Source of the DNA: Loripinus fragilis
Taxonomy: Eukaryota > Mollusca > Bivalvia > Lucinida > Lucinidae
Reading direction: 5' to 3'
Length of the DNA stretch: 64,000 nt
NCBI GenBank assembly: GCA_964019695.1
Contig: OZ026516.1
Location: 84,213,188-84,277,187, forward strand
Below are positions 19,723 through 30,346 of the stretch, in pieces. The position numbers and the translations under genes were made by a program. Under the pieces are notes generated by a model. The model saw only the letters and a program-made list of their open reading frames with translations, made no database searches and had not been told where the DNA came from. Numbering within the stretch: the first letter of the stretch is position 1; every line of letters begins with the position of its first letter.

Positions 19723-21300
19723 TGGATGGTGTTGTATATCAAATTTTTTATTGGACATGAAGAAGTATTGTAATACCCTTTTCACAGGAACAGACTATAG
19801 TGTAAAAAAAACTTAATTAATATTCAAATTTCTAACCATTTTCAGCTAGCTGACTTAGCATATTATAATATACTCAAACAAAAAAGAAACGTCCGATTTT
19901 CATGGTACTGTATCTTTCGATCCTGTTTAGATGTCGCAACAAAAATACGACCAAAATGTTTATCAAACGTCGGACACACAAAAATTGGTAATTATTTGAT
20001 TTTATCTTCTTATCTTGAAGGGTTATTGGACCTAATGTGCACACAGCTTTTTCCATTATCATCAGGAAGTTATTCATCAAAACGTGAAACATTTTACGTT
20101 AAATGGTAGCCAGGATCGTCCGACGATGAAAAGACATCTAAAAATCCCAAGTCTGCTTTTTGAACGAGCGAAATTGCAGTTCAAAACCTTTAATTTACGA
20201 AATTAACTGAAATTACCTCCCTTTGAATTAAACAAATAACAATTTAAGATCTTCCAAAGCTCCTTAACCTAACATTATTTTGAGACTGTTTTTATTCTAA
20301 CGTGTTGCGTTTGTTTATGGCAACAATTACACAAAAGATAACAACATAAACTATGGCTGAAGTCATGCATCAAAGGGTTACTAAATCTGTGTTTTATACC
20401 CCACCCCTTACTCTAAAATCATCCGAAAATTTCCATTATCAATTGTTTTGATGCTGACTAGTCTTCATTAATGTTGAAATGCTTGTGATGACAAAAAAAA
20501 ATCCAATTTGTCCGATTCTGTTAATTATCAAAATGCTGGACCAAAAATGAATTTTCTTAGTGTTTTCACGCACACTCGTGATCCACGTTTTGTGACGTCA
20601 GAGTATGTTACAGATTAATGGATGTGGTCGTAAAAGCAATGCATATAGCTAGCAAGCATAACATCTTACTATAGAGCTTGCTCAATGGTGTTTAAATGTG
20701 CTTAAAATTCGGGATTATGATGGTCACACAAGCTATTGATGTTGTGACTTTTGATTTTAAGGGTACTCGTGTTCGCTGCTTTGTCAGCGGCTCTACTGAT
20801 TACCAAATGAATTTCTCTTAAGTGAAAAACGTTTTTAAATGATCACAGTTGGTAATGTGAAAATTTGAATGAAATCCGTTCATACATTTGGAACTGGCAG
20901 ACATAAACGTAAAGCGGACATAACTTTATTGTTTCAGTATATGTCCTGCTTAATTATTTATTAATAATAATTGGTCTGCACTTTAAAAGAAAATAGATAT
21001 GCACATTTCTAATATATCTCTTAATGATTTAACTTTATGCAAATTAAGACACCTAAGATATTTTTGTCATAATTAGTGCAAATGCTTTTATAAATGCATG
21101 TTTAAAGATACCATAATCAATATTATAAGCCCACATATTCTGAGGATGGTAACTGTTCTAATTTCAAATGCTAGTTGTCGGACAAACAGTGCAGACCTCT
21201 ACAAAACTGCCCAAAACCGTTCCCCTCTGCTTTTGGCTTTTTCTCCATTTTGGCCATCCAAGCTAAAAATAGAAAAAACATCCCATTAAACAACACGCCC
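19723..21300. other. No gene recognised
   Basis: AT-rich intronic-type sequence. A lone CRE-like TGACGTCA occurs at 20592-20599, without a nearby promoter or exon to give it meaning. A poly-C run is at 21298-21315. Confidence 0.35.
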
Positions 21301-21638
21301 CCCCCCCCCCCCCCCTGAACCACTGGCCCAAACTCTAAATATAACAGCACACATTAATATTCTAGCAAAATTGCATAAGTTTCATTGAAAGTTTTTGCTG
21401 CCAGAGCTTAGAGTAGATAAAATAATATTTGTTTTTAAATATAAGCTCTTCTGATCTGCATCCAGAACCCTGTCAAATTTAACAAGATCAAGCCCACATT
21501 TTGTATGGGCCCGAACTCGGGGTTTGCAAATGTTATCAGCAGATGACAAAACTTCATCACTAGCAGGCTAGGAGTTAATTGATACGAAAATAGACTGTCC
21601 TTTAAATGTCAATTTATGCAGATTCTAATTTTATGCAG

Positions 21639-21768
21639 ATGAGGCACTATTTATAGAGAGTGACTCAGTTTTTGTCCTTGATGACAAACTTGATCCTTGC
21701 AGCTCCAACCACGACTGTAGCAGACGACAAATTTTGCAACATCTTTCCAAGATGTCGACAAAAATAAG
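21639..21768 (+). CDS. Candidate second exon of the CARD-domain gene
   Basis: Preceded by a plausible acceptor (ctaattttatgcag) and followed by AAG|GTATGA. Joined to the phase-1 end of CARD exon 1, the split codon reads GAT and the exon stays open for all 43 codons: DEALFIESDSVFVLDDKLDP, then a Cys/His-containing stretch and QILQHLSKMSTKI, ending in phase 2. The acidic linker-like composition looks like coding sequence. No domain is recognised. The opposite-strand ORF (21631-21852) is taken as its shadow. The weak points are that the exon is 7.2 kb from exon 1, there is no homology evidence, and one open frame in 130 bases is not rare. Confidence 0.4.
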
Positions 21769-21770
21769 GT

Positions 21771-21827
21771 ATGATATTTCATGAGAATCGTCTGCCAGCA
21801 AACGATTCTCATGTAATATCATGCCTT
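21771..21827. repeat. Hairpin right at the donor of the candidate exon
   Basis: 'atgatatttcatgagaatcg' faces 'cgattctcatgtaatatcat' with one mismatch around a ~13-base loop. The left arm starts within a few bases of the GTATGA donor at 21769. Confidence 0.8.
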
Positions 21828-22526
21828 TTTGTATTTTTTGAAAAAGGAGCAAAAATTGAAATTGTCGTCTGTTGCAAATTATAGGTGGCGCTTTATTGGT
21901 TAATTGGCATTTTTAGTCACCTTCATATTCTCTGCATCTGAAATATCTCGGAAGGGCAATGTGTCAACATTAATATCTAACTCTTGTGGCTTGTCGTCTG
22001 TTGATACTCTTTGCAAACAGTTTGGACCCAGATCAGGACTGACAGATCTACAAATTGAAAGATTTTTTTGAAAAAGTAAATTTTGAACAAAATTAAGATG
22101 TAAACAATTATGCATGAAAAGATACATGTATGTACTCAGCATATGCTAAGACTGTTGTTTTCTTCAGATGCAAATAATCAAAGGAAAACGTTGTATACTA
22201 AATGATCATTCAAAGGTGCTGTCGCTCAAAAATAAAAATGTATCAAGGGAAATAACTGTAGAGAGCTTGTCTCAGTTCATTAATAAAATTTGTTTCAATA
22301 CAAAATGTACTTTGTTCATTACTCCTGAACAGCCTGCAAGCCCTGTGGTATACCTTGAAAATATTAATCTGATCCTGGCCTTTATCATTAACATAATTTC
22401 ACAGCCGATCGAGCATCTAAATATATCTTCGGCGTTCATCGTACGACTAATACGGAAATGCACGTGGTACTTTTTAACACAAAAGATGTATATACCGCTA
22501 TAAAGCTCAATTGGCTACCAGTTGCT

Positions 22527-22612
22527 TGGGTGGCTCAGTGGATAGAACACGCGAATATTGCACACTTATATTTTAAGCTCTGCGTTGTAAGTTCGAATCC
22601 TGCATGCGACAT
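22527..22612 (+). mobile_element. tRNA-like SINE head fragment, plus strand
   Basis: 'gggtggctcagtggatag' (A box) and 'taagttcgaatcctg' (B box) at tRNA-like spacing. The acceptor arms do not pair (gcttggg versus gcatgcg) and the D stem has a mismatch, so it is not a working tRNA. No long body is recognised. Confidence 0.55.
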
Positions 22613-22784
22613 TTATTTTTGTAACTACTTTAAAGACTTTTGTTTTATTTTTATTAAATTTTCTCCTTTTGCAAAATTGTTTCTCCATTTTAATTAATTT
22701 GATCTCTTTGGTGACAAAAACATTCACTCGTAGGATCCTCAACACTGTACTTCAACTATCGCCTGTCGCCTCTTCAGTTTTTAA

Positions 22785-23028
22785 GATATGAGCTGCGACA
22801 TGATATTTCCAACAATGTGGCATTTTGACACGAATAGGCGCAGGTGAGTCTGTGCACCCTACTTTTAAGAATTGAAACTAAATGCTGTTAATTCATTAGC
22901 TTACCAGGCATAGAATATTTAAGTGACTAGGAAAGGCTCTGATCAGACTGTGCGTATGCACATGCTGGTCTGCGCCTTTGCTTGTCGCACATACAACATT
23001 GTTGGAAATCTCATGTCGTGGCTCATAT
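22785..23028. mobile_element. MITE family A, full copy
   Basis: Ends 'atatgagctgcgacatgat' and 'catgtcgtggctcatat' are inverted, with the shared 'ccaacaatgtgg' core on the left and its complement on the right. Internal 'gctctgatcagactgtgc' is present. Closely similar to 17216-17461. Confidence 0.85.
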
Positions 23029-23251
23029 ATGGACCTCCTTGCTGTTCTTTAGAGAAATGCTACGATCTGCAATAACTTAGTTATTTTGCTTTGGAGGCAA
23101 GAGCACGGGTGTAGACCTATTCGCAAACTAAATTCTAACTCCAAGCATCAAGAAGTTGTTAGTCATTACATTTTCAAAGAAAGCATGAACTTACATTTTT
23201 TGTGTTTATGTGCATTTCTTTGAGATGAAAACAAAGAAAAATGTAATTAAA

Positions 23252-23345
23252 AAAGTTGCGTCGACCAGGATTGGAACCCATAATTTACGTATCCGTAGCT
23301 ATGCTGACTAACCACAAGACTATCATGGAAAGTACAACTACATTG
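23252..23345 (-). mobile_element. tRNA-like fragment, minus strand
   Basis: Minus strand gives 'tcttgtggttagtcagcat' (A-box-like) and 'atgggttccaatcctgg' (B-box-like). Stems are imperfect. I read it as a SINE remnant. Confidence 0.45.
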
Positions 23346-24317
23346 AGTTATCATTGGATCTCATCCCAATTGTACCAAGACGTTTATTTCCGTAATTGCT
23401 GGAAACATACCGATTGCACACGATCCATCACGAAAAACTATATATTCAGTGTTAGTACTGTAATAATTTATTCATGCATAAAGGTCAGGATCAGGTTAAT
23501 ATGGTAGAGGTATATTACAGTCTAGGGACAAGATGCCCCTGTACTTTAAAACAATCACTGCTGAGTAAAATTACATATATCAACACTCTGTCATATTTGC
23601 TTTCAAAATAAACAGCCTAGATAAAATTGTAAGCTTGTCGTATCTCCACACATGTAAAACTTGAGGCCAGTGATTAGCTTTGAATGCAAGTAAACTTCAT
23701 TTAACAGTGAAGATACATCTGGCGACATTTGATCAGCGTCTGCACTGTTACCCATTGAAGGGCCAGCAAAAAACATCTGAAAATATCGTCTGCTAAAGTT
23801 GTTTGCTGTAATATCCCAAGTAGATGGAAGATTCAATTGCAACATGAAGGGTCAATAAACTTACCTCTTTTGATGTATGTGGCTGTTTGTCACATACTTT
23901 GCTGTTTTTTATACAGTAGGAACTTATTGAAATTAAGTTAGTTTCTGGAACAGTCTAGTTTGGGTTTTGATAGATAAAATGGATTCAACAAAACCAAGGC
24001 AATGATAAATATATTATGTTTTGCTGTATGCATGGAGCTAACTTATGACAGAGTAATTTCTAAATTCAGATGCTGAACCCAGTTAAATAAACAATCAATC
24101 TCAGAGTGTTGATAACACAATTACAGGCAAAATTTATGAACTCGGATCTGAGTTCCTCAAAAGTGCTTGTCTCTAGACTGTTAGGTCATGTTACTAAGAT
24201 CTTGGGAAGGGTGTTACTCCACAGGACAAATTGAGAGGCAGTCATTATCTGGGAAATCATGCAATTAACATCAGGACTTAAGTAATAATAAGGGTGTGTA
24301 AAGAAAAACTAATTTTC
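23346..24317. other. No gene recognised
   Basis: The minus-strand ORF at 23603-23845 has a possible acceptor (gacgatattttcag) but no good donor. No domain seen. Confidence 0.35.
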
Positions 24318-24430
24318 TTATTTCTCAACCAAAACATATGTTGTGGGTACTCAAAAGAACCATCTCAATGAAACGGTTCTTTTGAGCACCCAAAACATAT
24401 GTTAAAACTGATGGGTAAGAAAATATTTAC
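24318..24430. mobile_element. Dispersed hairpin repeat ('ACATATGTTGTGGGTACTCA' type)
   Basis: The centre 'ctcaaaagaaccatctc' faces 'gaaacggttcttttgag', flanked by 'aaaacatatgttgtggg' and 'acccaaaacatatgtt'. Nearly identical to 58430-58565. The flanks 'ttttcttatttctcaacc' and 'gatgggtaagaaaatattt' are also partly inverted, which suggests a small TIR element. Confidence 0.8.
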
Positions 24431-24714
24431 AATTGTACACTGAAATTTTTTTACATATAAACTTATCCAGGGTTTCTCTTCTTATCTCACCTGTTCCGCT
24501 AAAACATCTTCCAAGAAAAAAGTGTAACTTGCTCGGGTAATATCAGGTACTGTGTTTTCAGACCTTGTGACATTAGCCCTATACATGTAGTCACTTATCA
24601 TCATCTAAGAATGGTCTTTTAGCTGGCTGCAATTTTTGGGTAATTTTTCTCTCTTGTCATAAGCTGATTTTTTTCAAAAATAATTAACTTTGTCAAAAAA
24701 TTCTATTAGAGTGT

Positions 24715-24785
24715 TAAACCGTTTGGATCCAGAACAGGCCCTGTTCTGTCTGCATGTCTGATCTAAGTCAACTGTTTTCAAGATG
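24715..24785. repeat. Dispersed 'gtttggatccagatcagg' motif (one of about eight)
   Basis: Short word, partly self-complementary, seen in varying decay at 19083, 21450, 22010 (minus), 25315, 27775, 29070 and 59105, often next to 'tctgctgataacctttg'. It looks like the core of a very abundant short repeat. Confidence 0.55.
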
Positions 24786-25499
24786 GAGTCTTTGGGTTCA
24801 TTCAATTATCATTATTATTAACAGGATTATAGACACTATGTGGCAATTTTATCTAGGCCTCCTCCAATTGTATAAACTGATTAGCATTTCCCTTCATTTG
24901 ATTTAACAACATTTTCAATATTGAAGAGCATTTGCTAAGCGAGGTTACAATATGAAAGTGGTCTCTTTAAGTTTCTTGGATGGCTCAATGGGTTACTCCC
25001 CCTTTTCTTGAAGTACATTAACATCAGCTGTACATGTATTTACCATAAGCTTGGTTTGTCAAATTTTTTACCTGTTCACCATGATTAGAATCCCAGGAAA
25101 ATGAGCTGAAGAGAATACAGTTTATTAAGTTCAGTTGAAACTTTTTTGAAAGCAAGTTGTTGTTTTTACTGTCTGTGTTGATTGCAGACTGTAAAAATAA
25201 GGAATGATTTTATATACAGGCATAGGTGAAGCGCTCGTTATGGAAGAACACCTATGCTTATCTCTTTCCTTGCTAGCGGTAAATTTTTAATAGTCATCTG
25301 CTGATTATTTTGGATGCAGATCAGGACCTACATTCTGTCGGTCCTGACCTTGCGAAGTCCTGAATGATATAAATAATCCATGCTTGCATGGCGCCTGCTC
25401 ATATATAGTGACACTTAGAAGGATTTGCTAAAAGATTTTGTTTAAAAAGAAAAAATCAACACATGCATACAATATTTACCCAGCATAAAAGGAATCCAG

Positions 25500-26110
25500 C
25501 AAAATACTTTTGTAGATTATATTATCAACCTAATCTGCTGATTCAAACAGAGTGGTTGTCAGTTACTGACACATATCAACCTTATACTGCTGATTCAAAC
25601 AGAGTAGTTGTCAGTTACTGACACATTTTAACCTAATACTGCTGATTCAATCAGCAGTGATTTTGTTACCTGCGCATCCTGCTTCTTTTGCGCATAAGTT
25701 TTTATTTCAGTGAGTCCCAGAGAGTCCCGGGATGCAATAGTATGGCAAACTTGTCATTAAAAATAGTGTTTTTGGACTCATTAGTTTGCAGTGAGGACTC
25801 ATTGATATTGGAAACAGCGAATCTCAGGACCCATAAGCCCAAAATTGTAAATGAATCACTGAAATCAGTGGTTGTACAAGTCAGTTACCGACACATATCA
25901 ACCTAATACTGCTGATTCAAAAAGAGTGGTTGTCAGTTACTTACACATATTAACCTTATACTGCTGATTCAATCAGTGGTTGTACAAGTCAGTTACTGAC
26001 ACATATCAACCTTAAATTGCTGATTCAGACAGAGTGGTTGTCAGTTACTGACACATATCAACTTAATAATGCTGATTCAAACAGAGTGATTGTCAGTTAC
26101 TGACATAATT
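25500..26110. repeat. Minisatellite, ~60-bp unit 'ggttgtcagttactgacaca'
   Basis: Units contain 'tactgctgattcaaacagag' and 'tggttgtcagttactgacac', the latter with the small palindrome gtcagttactgac. About eight units are seen. A ~200-bp foreign block at about 25655-25870 interrupts them. Confidence 0.9.
25711..25846 (+). other. Weak candidate third exon of the CARD gene
   Basis: After a good polypyrimidine tract and acceptor (agtttttatttcag), the first base T completes the phase-2 codon of the 21639-21768 exon to AGT. The frame then stays open (ESQRVPGCNSMANLSLKIVF and on) to a possible ATT|GTAAAT donor. The block interrupts a minisatellite and contains repeated 'gactcatt' words, so it may simply be a repeat. 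No domain seen. Confidence 0.15.
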
Positions 26111-27045
26111 ATGTATTAGTGCAGCTGTTAAATTAGTATATGCCTGCAAAAGACTTAAACATGTAATGTAATCTCTTACTTGTTGTCTTACTTGTAGTCA
26201 TCTGGGGAACTTTAATAATTAAGCCCCAAACTTAATGCAGGTCAAAAGCATTGCAGAATGCTCCAGGGGGAGCATTCTGCAATACTTTTGACCTTCATTA
26301 AGCTACCATTTGTCATTAAGATTTTGTTTTGTCTGTTTTTGAGTGGTCGTTTTAGACAGGTTTTACTGTACCCCTCCCCCCCCCCCCCCCCCCCCCCCTT
26401 AATTCTATCTAACCCTCTTCCCATCCAGTACCTCACTCTAAGTACCTGAGCTATGAGCATGCAAGGGAAAGTTGAGCATCTTTATATTGTTTATATGTGG
26501 TTGTCAGTTACTGACACATATTAACCTTATACTGCTGATTCAATCAGTGGTTGTACAAGTCAGTTACTGACACATATCAACCTTAAATTGGTGATTCAGA
26601 CAGAGTGGTTGTCAGTTACTGACACATATCAACTTAATAATGCTGATTCAAACAGAGTGATTGTGAGCTACCGACAAAATTATGTATAAGTGCAGCTGTT
26701 AAATTAGTATATGCCTGCAAAAGACTTAAACATGTAATGTAATTTCTTACTTGTTGTCTTACTTATAGTCATCTGAGGAACTTTAATAATTAAGCCCCAA
26801 ACATAATGCAGGTCAAAAGTATTGCAGAATGCTCCAGGGGGAGCATTCTGCAATGCTTTCGACCTTCATTAAGCTATCATTTGTCATTAAGATTTTGTTT
26901 TGTCTGTTTTTGAGTGGTCGTTTTAGACAGGTTTTACTGTATCCCTCCCCCCCCCACTAACCCTCTTCCCATCCAGTACCTCACTCTAAGTACCTGAGCT
27001 ATGAGCATGCAAGGGAAAGTTAAGCATCTTTATATTGTTTATATG
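25928..27045. repeat. Tandem segmental duplication, two ~550-570-bp units
   Basis: 25928-26498 and 26499-27045 are near-identical: the end of the minisatellite, 'gcctgcaaaagacttaaaca', an inverted pair around 'gcattctgcaat', the right end of MITE family C, a poly-C run (long in unit 1, short in unit 2) and 'gtacctgagctatgagcatg'. The offset is 571 before the C run and 548 after it, so the only large length change is in the homopolymer. Confidence 0.92.
26243..26372. mobile_element. MITE family C, right part (repeated at about 26814-26943)
   Basis: A near-perfect hairpin (ggtcaaaagcattgcagaat facing attctgcaatacttttgacc) is followed by 'tttttgagtggtcg' and 'agacaggttttactgta'. The complete copy at 56579-56790 shows that 'acaggttttactgta' is the right TIR. 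The left TIR is not recognisable here. Confidence 0.75.
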
Positions 27046-27990
27046 GGAGATCCAGTTGCTTTTACCAATAACCTGCTACCCAGTTTGATAGCTCTACAAA
27101 AATAGGTCACAAGAATCAAGTAGCAAGCTTCTGTTTTGATCTAGATACTTAGAGGCCTCAAATCATAATCTAGACAGGATGCTTCTAAGATGGATTTTTT
27201 CTCCTAACAGAGCTGGAAAAGGTTTGTTTGTTTCTAGTTTCTATATATAGGATCTTCCATGAGTGCTCATGTTTTATTGAACTTATTAAACAAGTTGGGG
27301 AAAAGAGACAAAATGGGAGGTTTGTCAAGCATTTTATCTCTTTCGCAACGAGTTAAATAAATTCAATAATACAGGCGCATAATGAATTCAATAATACAAG
27401 CGCACGATTGTAAGATTCTATTTATCATATTATTTTGAAATCATATTTTTGGCGTGAAAAACGTTAGGATTTTGCCATTTGCGTGCCGTTAAAAGCGTTA
27501 TTTCATAACGTTTCCCGAAAATCTGTAAACCACGAGTGGTTTATCGATTATAATGCATGGCATTATTTCACTCCTAGACGCGATATCATATGTTAAACTG
27601 CATTAATTGTTTTCTTCATTGTTTAGTTCTGTCTAAGCAGGATCGGCAACTCGTTTAATTGTTTTTATTCTAAAACTCAGAATGTTGTCCATAATTTAGG
27701 AACACTTTAGGCATGAAGCATTTATTAAGTTTAACTCTTTACTCTGCATGTAGCAAATTTTTCGTCTGCTGATAACCTTTGTACCAACTTTGATCCAGAT
27801 CAAGCCCGAAATAGTAATTGGACCTGATTTTTAAGTTGTATAATGCCATGGTAAAAAAAATTGAGAGCATCAGTTGACCGAAGCCGAGGAGTTCGAAATG
27901 ATCAAGCATTTTGTTGATTTAATGAGCTGATCTACCTTTGCCACAAATTAGTCAAGACAGAAAATGATATCAGGCAATGTCCAACTGCAG
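27046..27990. other. No gene recognised
   Basis: AT-rich. Contains one copy of the 'gatccagatcaagcc' motif near 27790. Confidence 0.35.
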
Positions 27991-27994
27991 CACA

Positions 27995-28645
27995 GTGTAA
28001 CATGGAGTGGAGTCTTGGAGTGGAGTTTTGGAGCAGACTAGTGGAGTCAGATTTTGGAGTTGCAAAAGTAGAATGGAGTGCAGTTGTGATGTGTGTGTTA
28101 CTGATCCATCACTATTACAATATAACATAAAACTTGGCCACACACACACACACACACACATCACAACTGCACTCCATTCTAATTTTGCAACTCCAAAATC
28201 TGACTCCACACCACTCCAATACTCCACTCCATAGATTAGAATACACAATTTTATGAGCAAAACACAAACAGTCTTTTTCCACTCCAAAATTTTACTCCAC
28301 TCCAGTACTCCACTGGCAAAAGTACTTGCTCTTTGCTCATAAAATCTTCAAAAACTTCACTCCATAGAATACACAATTTTATGAGCAAAGAGCAAGTACT
28401 GTAGTGGAGCATTGGAGTGGAGTCATATTTTGGAGTGGCAAAAGTACTTGCTCTTTGCTCATAAAATCGAGTGCAGTTGTGATGTGTGTCGCCAAGTTTT
28501 AAGTAATCTTGTAAGTGATTGATCAGGAACACACACACACACATGCACACATCACAACTGAACTCCATACTACTTTTCCACTCCAAAATCTGACTCTACT
28601 CCACTCCAAAACTGCTGCAAAACTCCACTCCATAGAATGCAAGGT
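27995..28645. repeat. Palindromic minisatellite cluster of ACTCCA/TGGAGT words with CA repeats
   Basis: Dense 'tggagtggagt' on one side and 'actccactcc' on the other, with (CA)n at 28139-28160 and 28529-28545. Several inverted pairs exist: 28050-28110 with 28158-28205, and 'gagcaaagagcaagtact' with 'agtacttgctctttgctc'. ORFs on both strands through it are by-products. Confidence 0.9.
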
Positions 28646-28783
28646 GCCTCCAACTGCAATGGGTATCAATTTCAGATGACATTCAATTTCTTTGTTTGGC
28701 AAGTCTTCCTTGACTGAGATCAAACTCATCAAATGAGTGTAAACCTGATTCTGATTTTCTGAGTGGCTGGCACCTAATACCTC

Positions 28784-28975
28784 ACCAGATAGGTGGCAAT
28801 CGAAAACCCTCTTAACAATCGGTAAACTTTGATCAACTTGCTAGAAACAGTGTTTTTGATTGCCATTTATCGCCAGTCGGACGGCAAATGGCAACCGAAA
28901 ACTCTGTTTCGCACAATTTTTTATCTATGTTTGTTGATAGTATTAACATTTTCGATTGTCACCTACCCAACTGGA
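28784..28975. mobile_element. Short TIR element with internal 'GATTGCCATTT' hairpin
   Basis: 'ataggtggcaatcgaaaa' at the left and 'ttttcgattgtcacctac' at the right are inverted. The core 'tttgattgccatttatcg' is partly mirrored by 'acggcaaatggcaaccg'. A relative with a duplicated core is at 42332-42489. Confidence 0.75.
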
Positions 28976-29245
28976 ATGTTCAGTGCCATAAGGTCTTTAA
29001 TCATGTGCAATTAGCTCACAATGATTTCTGTTCCAATTGTTTCAGGAATACAATCTTTAAGTAAAAAACAAAATGAATCCAGATCAAGCCCAAAGTTTTG
29101 TAGGTTCTAATCTGGATACAAACTGTTTGCTAAGGTTACCAACAGACCCTTGCAGGTATAGGTGATCAATGCAAGTAATCAAAACCTTAATTGAAGGCCC
29201 CTTTACCTGTGGCTTGAGTTTGGTGTAAAATTCGGTTTCAGGTAG

Positions 29246-29712
29246 TATACACAGTATCGATTCACTGTGCGCCTGAAATGAGTGAAATCGACTGTATCGG
29301 TAGAATCGAGAGATTTTGGCCTAAATTTGTGAGGGGGTGGTAAGCATTTTGGCATGTTTTCTTATAGTTAGATTTGTCCTTCCGCCGTGGATCTCATTAT
29401 ATTTCTTTGATATATGCATACACGTCAAAATATAGTGCAAAAACAACGACAGTGTATCGTGGGAGCGCAAGAAACGCATTCTTTTAGAGGGATAGTTGTC
29501 AAAAAAGCGAAAATCCACAGCTTTTTATCTTCCCGTTTCGAATTTAAACAACTTAGCTAAAAATGATTTTCACCAGAAGTTCGAGAGGCTTATGATCCTA
29601 CAATACCAGAAATCTCAGACTGATCCGTTTTTTCGATTTTCAGATATTCAGCTATATATGACTGAACCCCTAATAGCGGTGAATTAGAAACTGTATCGGT
29701 AGAATCGACTGC
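29246..29712. repeat. ~470-bp repeat, plus orientation (inverted copy at 37113-37580)
   Basis: Begins 'tatcgattcactgtgcgcct' and ends 'actgtatcggtagaatcgac'. The word 'tgtatcggtagaatcga' occurs near both ends (29295 and 29693). The copy at 37113-37580 matches in reverse complement with few changes. ORFs at 29321 and 37270-37494 lie inside it. No domain recognised. Confidence 0.92.
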
Positions 29713-29854
29713 TATTTATTTAATGTACGAAGTAAAAACTACCGACTGCACGAAGTGAAAGCAAACGTTGGTCATAAATTTTCGAATTTAGAGCAGAAAG
29801 TAGGCTATTTATTTCACCCTGTGTATACCATTGGCTTCTAAATGTGTACTTTGG

Positions 29855-29920
29855 CAGACAGTGAAGATCCAAATATAATGCCGCATCATACGGCATTTCA
29901 TCTGGGTCTTCACTGTTTAT
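29855..29920. repeat. Hairpin repeat 'cagtgaagatcc ... gggtcttcactg'
   Basis: Outer arms 'acagtgaagatcc' and 'gggtcttcactgt' pair, and so do inner 'atgccg' and 'cggcat'. The locus at 51135-51200 has a similar outer stem. Confidence 0.7.
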
Positions 29921-30286
29921 TTATACAAATATGATGTTCAGAGAAAGAAATGCAACTTTTTTCAATGAAAACCTGTGACCAGCAATATATATATATTGTA
30001 CCACCCCAGGATCATTGTATATAACCAGTAGGCAGAATTCAATTAGTTCATAAAGGGTTAACAATACGTCAATCTGTATCAGTTTTTTCAGTCTGTTAGA
30101 GACTCCCGCATCTGCTGTCGGTGTGTAGGTTTGTAGGCTTAAATTTCAATAATTTCATCCTGCTTTAAACAGCTGTATGGTAAGATGAAATGGCAGTGGA
30201 AAGTACATTTCATAAGAACCACTGTGGCAAATCCTTTAATAAGGCTTTTTGTGCCCAGCGAGCAATCAGATTACATCGAGTGCTGA

Positions 30287-30346
30287 AGACACGAGAGGGG
30301 GGTTTAATCCCCCTCTCGACAGGGGGGTTTAGGGGGTCTCCCCCAA
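30287..30346. repeat. G-rich hairpin / quadruplex-prone segment
   Basis: 'cgagaggggggtttaatccc' closes as a perfect hairpin with 'cctctcg'. It is followed by two more G runs (aggggggtttagggggtctc) and a C run. The surrounding ORF (30190-30468) passes through this repeat and has no domain. Confidence 0.7.

Noticed and set aside
20592..20599. CRE (TGACGTCA) as a regulatory site
   Set aside because: A single 8-bp match with no promoter or exon nearby is expected by chance at this scale.
21900..22142. Minus-strand ORF with an exon-like piece (DINVDTLPFRDISDAENMK) and splice-like ends
   Set aside because: It has an acceptor and a GTGACT donor and reads well, but half of it is the dispersed 'ggatccagatcagg' repeat. 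No partner exons on the minus strand were found.
22168..22503. Plus-strand ORF after a good acceptor (gttgttttcttcag) as a CARD-gene exon
   Set aside because: The two frames compatible with the known exon phases hit stops within 3 to 13 codons. The open frame would need phase 0, the donor (GTG|GTATAC) is weak, and no domain is seen.
22527..22612. Functional tRNA gene
   Set aside because: A and B boxes exist, but the acceptor arms do not pair and the D stem is mismatched. The same holds for 50882-50955 and 23252-23345.
23603..23845. Minus-strand exon with acceptor 'gatattttcag'
   Set aside because: There is no acceptable donor at its end (GAA|GTTTAC) and no neighbouring exon; part of it resembles the dispersed repeat.
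25500..26110. CRISPR-like array of ~60-bp repeats
   Set aside because: Spacers are not unique, the context is eukaryotic and no cas genes exist. It is a minisatellite. The same applies to 51365-52760.
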